Of a stretch of DNA of 64,000 bases, positions 59,228 to 64,000 are shown piece after piece (position 1 is the stretch's first letter; every line of letters begins with the position of its first letter). The position numbers and the translations under genes were made by a program. Origin of the DNA: Pseudomonas orientalis (lineage in GTDB: Bacteria; Pseudomonadota; Gammaproteobacteria; Pseudomonadales; Pseudomonadaceae); NCBI RefSeq assembly GCF_001439815.1, contig NZ_JYLM01000009.1, positions 186,001 through 250,000 on the forward strand, in the 5' to 3' direction. The notes beneath the pieces are model-generated. The model saw only the letters and a list, made by a program, of their open reading frames with translations. It was not told the origin of the DNA and made no database searches.

Positions 59228-60373
59228 TCAGCGGTTTTTCAAGCTGCGCTCCATGCGTTGCAGGCCTTCTTCCAGCATCGCTCGAGGGCAACCGAAGTTC
59301 AGGCGCACGAACTGCTGACTGTCATCGCCAAACTCGATCCCGGCGCTCAGTCCGACCTTGGCCTGCTCCAGGAAAAACTGCTGCGGGTCATCCAGGCCCA
59401 AGGCGCTGCAATCGAGCCAGGCCAGGAATGTACCTTCTGGCGCATGCATCACCACGCCGGGCAGGCGAGTTTGCACGGCATTGAGCAGGTAGTCGCGGTT
59501 GGCTTGCAGGTAGTGCACCAGCGCCTCGAGCCAGTCGCCGCATTCGCTGTAGGCGGCGCGGGTGGCTTCCAGGCCCAGGGGGCTGACGCTGTCGACCATG
59601 CCGCAACGGGCCTGGTTGAAACGTTCGCGAATCGCGGCGTTCTGGATCACCGCGAAACAGGTCTTCAGGCCGGCCACGTTGAAGGCCTTGCTGGCCGACA
59701 TCAGCGTGATGGTGCGCTGCGCAATCTCGGGGCTGAGGCTGGCTGTGGGAATATGGCGACGGCCGTCAAAGCACAGCTCGGCGTGGATTTCATCGGAGAT
59801 GATCAGCGTGTCATTTTCCATGCATGTCTGCGCGATCGCCAACAGCTCTTCACGGGGGAATACCTTGCCGATCGGGTTGTGCGGGTTGCTCAGCAGCAGC
59901 GCGCCGGCACCGCTCAAGGCATCGCGCATGGCCGCCAGTGGCGTGCGGTATTGGCCATCAACCCGCTCGAACGGCACTTCGATGCGCGGCAGGTTCCAGT
60001 GGCCGGGCGCGAGGCGGATGGGGCGATAGTTGGGCGTTTGCAGCACCACCGGCTGGCCCGGCTGGACGAACGCGTGCAACGCCATATTGAAACCCGGCTC
60101 GACGCCGGGCAGGAACAACAGCTCATCCGGTTCCACACGCCAGGCGTACTTGGCCCACAGGTCGGCGATGATCGCCTCGCGCACATCCGGGCCGGCGACA
60201 CTGTAGCCGAGAATCTGCTGGTCGAGCCGCGCATGCAGGGCTTCAAGCACGGCGGGTGGGGCGGCGATGTCCATGTCGGCGATCCACATCGGCAACACGT
60301 CTTGCGGGTAGCGGTTCCACTTGGTGCTGCCGGTGCCGAGGCGTGGGTGGATCGTGTCGAAATCAAAGCTCAT
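59228..60373 (-). CDS. patB: PatB/MalY-type aminotransferase (cystathionine beta-lyase)
   Basis: A 381-residue PLP enzyme of fold type I. Landmarks: LPMWIADMDIAAPPAVLEAL, LLSNPHNPIGKVFPREEL, IISDEIHAELCF, and the PLP lysine in LMSASKAFNVAGLKTCF. Such enzymes cleave C-S bonds of cystathionine or cysteine conjugates, supplying homocysteine or thiols. Stands alone; the preceding 85 bases separate it from the effector-like gene on the same strand. Confidence 0.9.
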   Translation of the reverse strand: MSFDFDTIHPRLGTGSTKWNRYPQDVLPMWIADMDIAAPPAVLEALHARLDQQILGYSVAGPDVREAIIADLWAKYAWRVEPDELLFLPGVEPGFNMALHAFVQPGQPVVLQTPNYRPIRLAPGHWNLPRIEVPFERVDGQYRTPLAAMRDALSGAGALLLSNPHNPIGKVFPREELLAIAQTCMENDTLIISDEIHAELCFDGRRHIPTASLSPEIAQRTITLMSASKAFNVAGLKTCFAVIQNAAIRERFNQARCGMVDSVSPLGLEATRAAYSECGDWLEALVHYLQANRDYLLNAVQTRLPGVVMHAPEGTFLAWLDCSALGLDDPQQFFLEQAKVGLSAGIEFGDDSQQFVRLNFGCPRAMLEEGLQRMERSLKNR

Positions 60374-60564
60374 GGGGCGGCTCGTATCAGGGGGCGGATA
60401 AAGAGTGGCGCTGATTCTAGCGCCATTCGTTTCATAGGCCAGTGCTGAATAATCCGGACCACCGTTCCATCACCGACAAGCTCTGTCATAAAAACGCCAT
60501 GGCGCTGGGGATCGCAACAGGGAAGGGCTATTTTGGTGCATCTCAATAACCCGAGTAGTCACGG

Positions 60565-62289
60565 ATGAAATACCAAGTTTTCTACCGCAGCTTGATTGCC
60601 ACTGCCCTGGTGTTGACGGTCAGTGGCGTGCACGCCGCCTCCCAGGCCCCGGTGGCCGGGGAAAATGGCATGGTGGTCACGGCCCAGCATTTGGCGACGC
60701 AGGTGGGCGTGGATGTGCTCAAGGCCGGCGGCAATGCGGTGGATGCGGCCGTTGCAGTCGGTTACGCGCTGGCGGTGGTGTACCCGGCGGCGGGCAATCT
60801 GGGCGGTGGCGGTTTCATGACCGTGCAGCTGGCGGACGGGCGCAAGACGTTCCTCGATTTCCGTGAAAAGGCCCCGTTGGCGGCGACGGCCAATATGTAC
60901 CTGGACAAAGACGGCAACGTCATCGACGGCCTGAGCGCCAAGGGGCACCTGGCCGTCGGCGTGCCTGGCACTGTTTCCGGTATGGAGCTGGCCCTGAACA
61001 AATACGGCACGTTGAAGCGCGCCCAGGTCATCGCCCCGGCGATCAAGCTGGCCGAACACGGCTTTGCCCTGGAGCAGGGCGACATCGACCTGCTGCACAC
61101 CGCCACCGGTGAGTTTGAAAAAGATCAGGACCTGCGCGCGATCTTCCTGCACAACGGCCAACCGCTGCAGGTCGGCCAGACGCTGGTGCAGAAGGACCTT
61201 GCCAGGACCCTCAAGGAAATCTCCGCCAAGGGCAGCGATGGCTTCTATAAAGGGTGGGTCGCCAAGGCCCTGGTCGACTCCAGCCAGGCCGGCAAGGGGC
61301 TGATCACCCAGGCTGACCTGGACAGATACACAACCCGCGAACTGGCGCCCATCGAGTGCGACTACCGTGGCTACCATGTGGTCTCGGCGCCGCCGCCAAG
61401 CTCCGGTGGCGTGGTGATCTGCCAGATCATGAATATCCTCGAGGGCTACCCGATGGCGGACCTGGGCTATCACTCGGCCCAGGGCTTGCATTATCAGATC
61501 GAAGCGATGCGCCATGCGTATGTGGACCGCAACAGCTACCTCGGCGACCCGGATTTCGTGAAGAACCCGATCGCGCATCTGCTGGATAAAAACTACGCGG
61601 CGAAACTGCGCGACGCGATCGAGCCGCACAAGGCCGGGGATTCCCAGGCGATCAAGCCGGGGGTATCGCCCCATGAAGGCAATAACACCACTCACTATTC
61701 GATTGTCGACACCTGGGGCAACGCGGTTTCCGTCACCTACACCCTCAACGACTGGTTTGGCGCGGGCGTGATGGCAAGCAAGACCGGGGTGATCCTCAAC
61801 GATGAAATGGACGACTTCACGGTCAAGGTCGGCGTGCCGAACATGTACGGGCTGGTCCAGGGCGAAGCCAATGCCATTGCGCCGGGCAAGGCGCCGTTGT
61901 CGTCGATGAGCCCGACCATCGTGACCAAGGATGGCAAGGCGGTCATGGTGGTGGGGACGCCGGGTGGCAGCCGCATCATCACCGCGACCTTGCTGACCAT
62001 CCTGAATGTCATCGACTACAAGATGAACATCCAGGAGGCCGTGGACGCACCGCGTTTCCACCAGCAGTGGATGCCGCAGGCCACCAACCTGGAAACCTTT
62101 GCGGTCAGCCCGGATACGCGCAAGATCCTCGAAAGCTGGGGCCATACGTTCGCCGGTCCTCAGGATGCCAACCACGTGGCCGCCATCCTGGTGGGCGCTC
62201 CGGCCCTGGATGGCAAGCCGGTGGGCAACAACCGCTTCTATGGCGCCAATGACCCACGTCGCAATACCGGCCTGTCGTTGGGGTACTGA
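60565..62289 (+). CDS. ggt: Gamma-glutamyltransferase
   Basis: A 574-residue periplasmic enzyme with a signal peptide (MKYQVFYRSLIATALVLTVS). Autocleavage before the catalytic Thr is expected in GNNTTHYSIVDTWGNAVSVT. Other landmarks are AGGNAVDAAVAVGYALAVV, NLGGGGFMTVQL, SAPPPSSGGVVICQIMNIL and LSSMSPTIVTKDGKAVMVVG. It hydrolyses glutathione and other gamma-glutamyl compounds. Length is normal. Confidence 0.95.
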   Translation: MKYQVFYRSLIATALVLTVSGVHAASQAPVAGENGMVVTAQHLATQVGVDVLKAGGNAVDAAVAVGYALAVVYPAAGNLGGGGFMTVQLADGRKTFLDFREKAPLAATANMYLDKDGNVIDGLSAKGHLAVGVPGTVSGMELALNKYGTLKRAQVIAPAIKLAEHGFALEQGDIDLLHTATGEFEKDQDLRAIFLHNGQPLQVGQTLVQKDLARTLKEISAKGSDGFYKGWVAKALVDSSQAGKGLITQADLDRYTTRELAPIECDYRGYHVVSAPPPSSGGVVICQIMNILEGYPMADLGYHSAQGLHYQIEAMRHAYVDRNSYLGDPDFVKNPIAHLLDKNYAAKLRDAIEPHKAGDSQAIKPGVSPHEGNNTTHYSIVDTWGNAVSVTYTLNDWFGAGVMASKTGVILNDEMDDFTVKVGVPNMYGLVQGEANAIAPGKAPLSSMSPTIVTKDGKAVMVVGTPGGSRIITATLLTILNVIDYKMNIQEAVDAPRFHQQWMPQATNLETFAVSPDTRKILESWGHTFAGPQDANHVAAILVGAPALDGKPVGNNRFYGANDPRRNTGLSLGY

Positions 62290-62321
62290 CACCCGACGCG
62301 CTCGCGATTGAACATCCGCGA

Positions 62322-62355
62322 CCTTTCCGGGCTCTACCCCAAGAGCCCTGAAAGG
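62322..62355. terminator. Stem-loop between ggt and xthA
   Basis: CCTTTCCGGGCTC pairs with GAGCCCTGAAAGG (one mismatch) around an 8-base loop. There is no T-run on the plus strand, and it ends close to the xthA start, so it may shape that leader instead of ending ggt. Confidence 0.45.
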
Positions 62356-62365
62356 ACCCCATCCC

Positions 62366-63160
62366 ATGAAAGCGCTGAAAATCGCCACCTTCAATATCAA
62401 CGGCATTCGTGCCCGCCTGCCCAACCTGCTGCACTGGCTGGCCCGTGAGCAGCCGGACATTGTCTGCCTGCAAGAGCTCAAGGCGCCGGAAAGCCTGTTT
62501 CCCTATGCCGATTTCGAAGCGGCCGGCTACGGCGCGATTTGCCTGGGCCAGGCCTCCTGGAACGGGGTGGCGATTCTGGCCAGGGACGCGCAGCCGCTGG
62601 AAAGCCGGCGCGGCTTGCCGGGTGACGACAGCGACGCTCAAAGCCGCTACATCGAAGCGGCCGTGCATGGCGTGTTGGTCGGCTGTTTGTACCTGCCCAA
62701 TGGCAACCCGCAACCCGGGCCGAAATTCGATTACAAACTGGCCTGGTTCGAACGCCTGATCGACTATGCCCGGGCGCTGCAGGCCAGTGATCATCCGGTG
62801 CTGCTGGCCGGGGATTTCAACGTGGTGCCCACCGACCTGGACATCTACAACCCGCGCTCCTGGCTCAAGGATGCGTTGCTGCAACCCGAGAGCCGCGCCT
62901 GCTACCAACGCCTGCTGGAACAGGGCTGGACCGACGCATTGCGGCATTTGTACCCCGAAGAGCGGGTGTATACGTTCTGGGACTATTTCCGCCAGCACTG
63001 GCAGAAGAATTCAGGCCTGCGCATCGACCATCTGTTGCTCAACCCCGCGCTCAAGCCCTATCTGAAGAATGCCGGCGTCGATGCCTGGGTGCGCAACGAG
63101 GCGCATGCCAGTGACCATGCGCCCACTTGGATTGAGATCGGCACGCGCAAAAAACGTTAA
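62366..63160 (+). CDS. xthA: Exodeoxyribonuclease III
   Basis: A 264-residue AP endonuclease/3'-5' exonuclease of base-excision repair. Active-site motifs: ATFNINGIRARLPNLLHWL (Asn), CLQELKAPESLF (metal-binding Glu), LLAGDFNVVPTDLDIYNP (Asp/Asn), and the final ASDHAPTWIEI (Asp-His). The stop overlaps the convergent nadR-like gene by 4 bases. Confidence 0.95.
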   Translation: MKALKIATFNINGIRARLPNLLHWLAREQPDIVCLQELKAPESLFPYADFEAAGYGAICLGQASWNGVAILARDAQPLESRRGLPGDDSDAQSRYIEAAVHGVLVGCLYLPNGNPQPGPKFDYKLAWFERLIDYARALQASDHPVLLAGDFNVVPTDLDIYNPRSWLKDALLQPESRACYQRLLEQGWTDALRHLYPEERVYTFWDYFRQHWQKNSGLRIDHLLLNPALKPYLKNAGVDAWVRNEAHASDHAPTWIEIGTRKKR

Positions 63161-63693
63161 TCGGTCGTAACAGACGCGAGCAGGCGCTCGACGGCAGCAA
63201 ACGCTGCTTCCCGGCGCGCTTGCCAATCCCCCCTGATCACCTCCACAGGCTGGTGATGCGCGTGCATCCAGTCCAGGCTGGCCTGGAAGAACGCCCGGCG
63301 GTCCGCCAGTTGCGGTTGGCAGCGCTGGCCGTCGGCGCTCCATTCCACGTCTTCCGGAGACAGCAGCAGATGCAGGTCGTAGTGACGGGCCAGCAGTTCG
63401 CTGTCGAGCCAGCCTGGGTAGTCGCCAAACAGCGTCTGGCTCCAGAGCCTGTTGGTCAGCAGGTGAGTGTCGAGGATCAGCAGCGCCGGGCGCCCCGCTC
63501 GCGCCGCATCCTCCCAGGCCAACTGGCCCCGGGCGATCGCGGGGATATCCGCCAGGCAGGTATCGCGTTGATGCTCGTCGATGAAATGGCGCACGTATTC
63601 ACCCACCATCAGCCCGCCGAAGTGCGCATGCAGCTCAGCCGCCAGCCAGCTTTTACCGCTCGACTCAGGCCCTGCCAGTACCACCACCTTCAT
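63157..63693 (-). CDS. NadR-like ATPase/kinase (nicotinamide riboside salvage)
   Basis: A 178-residue P-loop protein. Walker A is GPESSGKSW; further motifs are VGEYVRHFIDEH and LILDTHLLTNRLWSQTLFG. The pattern is that of the C-terminal ribosylnicotinamide kinase domain of NadR, here without the nucleotidyltransferase domain. With PnuC it would trap imported nicotinamide riboside by phosphorylation. ATG overlaps the pnuC stop (ATGA), so translation is coupled. Confidence 0.85.
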   Translation of the reverse strand: MKVVVLAGPESSGKSWLAAELHAHFGGLMVGEYVRHFIDEHQRDTCLADIPAIARGQLAWEDAARAGRPALLILDTHLLTNRLWSQTLFGDYPGWLDSELLARHYDLHLLLSPEDVEWSADGQRCQPQLADRRAFFQASLDWMHAHHQPVEVIRGDWQARREAAFAAVERLLASVTTD

Positions 63694-64000
63694 GGGTGCA
63701 ACGCCGGGTCGGCGCGCCATTCACGCCAGCCCTGCACGGCGATCATCGTGAACAGTGCATACAGCACGGCGGTGAGGTAGAGGCCTTTGTAGAGGAACAG
63801 TCCGACGAAAATCACGTCCAGCGCGATCCACAGCGGCCAGCATTGCACGCGCTTTTGCGCCATCCACAGCTGCGCCACCAGGCTGAAGCCGGTGAGGGCC
63901 GCGTCGAGCCAGGGCTGGGCGGCATCGGTCCAGTGGGCCATGGCGGCGCCGAGCAACAGGCTGCCGACAGCGCCCACGGCCAGGCCGCCCATGACCGCCG
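63690..64000 (-). CDS. pnuC: Nicotinamide riboside transporter PnuC, C-terminal part (cut by window end)
   Basis: The open frame continues past the right edge; about 103 C-terminal residues are visible, roughly half of PnuC. The family motif is clear: LDAALTGFSLVAQLWMAQKR, WPLWIALDVIFVGLFLYKGL and LTAVLYALFTMIAVQGWREW, with W-x-x-W-x-x-x-D typical of PnuC. It imports nicotinamide riboside by facilitated diffusion. First gene of a pair with the NadR-like kinase. The start lies outside the window. Confidence 0.9.
   Translation of the reverse strand, partial: AVMGGLAVGAVGSLLLGAAMAHWTDAAQPWLDAALTGFSLVAQLWMAQKRVQCWPLWIALDVIFVGLFLYKGLYLTAVLYALFTMIAVQGWREWRADPALHP

Noticed and set aside
60559..62481. 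640-residue open frame on the minus strand opposite ggt
   Set aside because: Antisense shadow of gamma-glutamyltransferase; rich in Arg, His and Gly, with no domain pattern.

Overview
The window is a high-GC stretch of chromosome from a Pseudomonas of the fluorescens group. The evidence is the gene content (AcnB, MiaE, chromosomal AmpC/AmpR, GlgE with a TreS-maltokinase fusion, phosphatidylcholine synthase, ProP, NudC, class Ia NrdB) and the many REP/REPIN-type intergenic palindromes of that group. No tRNA, rRNA, CRISPR array, prophage module or intact insertion sequence was seen.

Layout. 1-5 kb: start of acnB (cut by the window edge), a DUF1289 protein, a tandem-domain universal stress protein behind a near-ideal Anr promoter, miaE, an MFS exporter, and a two-component locus collapsed by deletion. 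5.1-9.2 kb: one AT-richer gene for a 1344-residue toxin-like protein with a C-terminal His/Cys pair resembling the C80 autoprocessing peptidases. 9.3-18.2 kb: ampC/ampR, a YghX-type dienelactone hydrolase whose nucleophile position is Tyr, an EamA transporter beside a MocR regulator, small proteins, a repeat block, an amidase and a DUF2834 protein. 18.2-23.4 kb: a divergent catabolic-looking locus (SDR, PhyH-type dioxygenase and solute-binding protein on one side; LacI-type regulator and inositol-dehydrogenase-like enzyme on the other) around a promoter holding four 11-bp phased repeats, with A-rich Crc/Hfq-like leader motifs and no permease or ATPase. 23.4-31 kb: Fsr-like efflux pump, two AraC regulators, a deleted MFS remnant, a GAF protein, proP, an unknown protein and a second MocR regulator.

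31-40 kb: small proteins, an MgtC-like protein, then glgE, treS-maltokinase and glgB, which together convert trehalose to branched alpha-glucan through maltose-1-phosphate. 40.2-40.8 kb is a repeat island bounded by a perfect 18-bp inverted repeat. 40.8-47.5 kb: diguanylate cyclase, hybrid kinase, CAP-domain protein, acetyltransferase, a REPIN nested inside another REP pair, and a TetR/quinone-reductase pair with a probable operator between them. 47.5-56.5 kb: housekeeping genes (aroA, UPF0149, crotonase, nudC, TSUP, pcs, rRNA methyltransferase, a second DUF1289 paralogue, nrdB with two NrdR boxes). 56.6-64 kb: ECF sigma/FecR pair without its receptor, SsuF-like protein, a small protein with a CNF/CheD-like Cys/His pattern, patB, ggt, xthA, and a pnuC-nadR-like NAD salvage pair running off the window.

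Recurring themes are gene loss by internal deletion (two-component locus, MFS remnant, probably the missing TonB receptor), several layers of intergenic repeats, and two effector-like proteins of unknown target.
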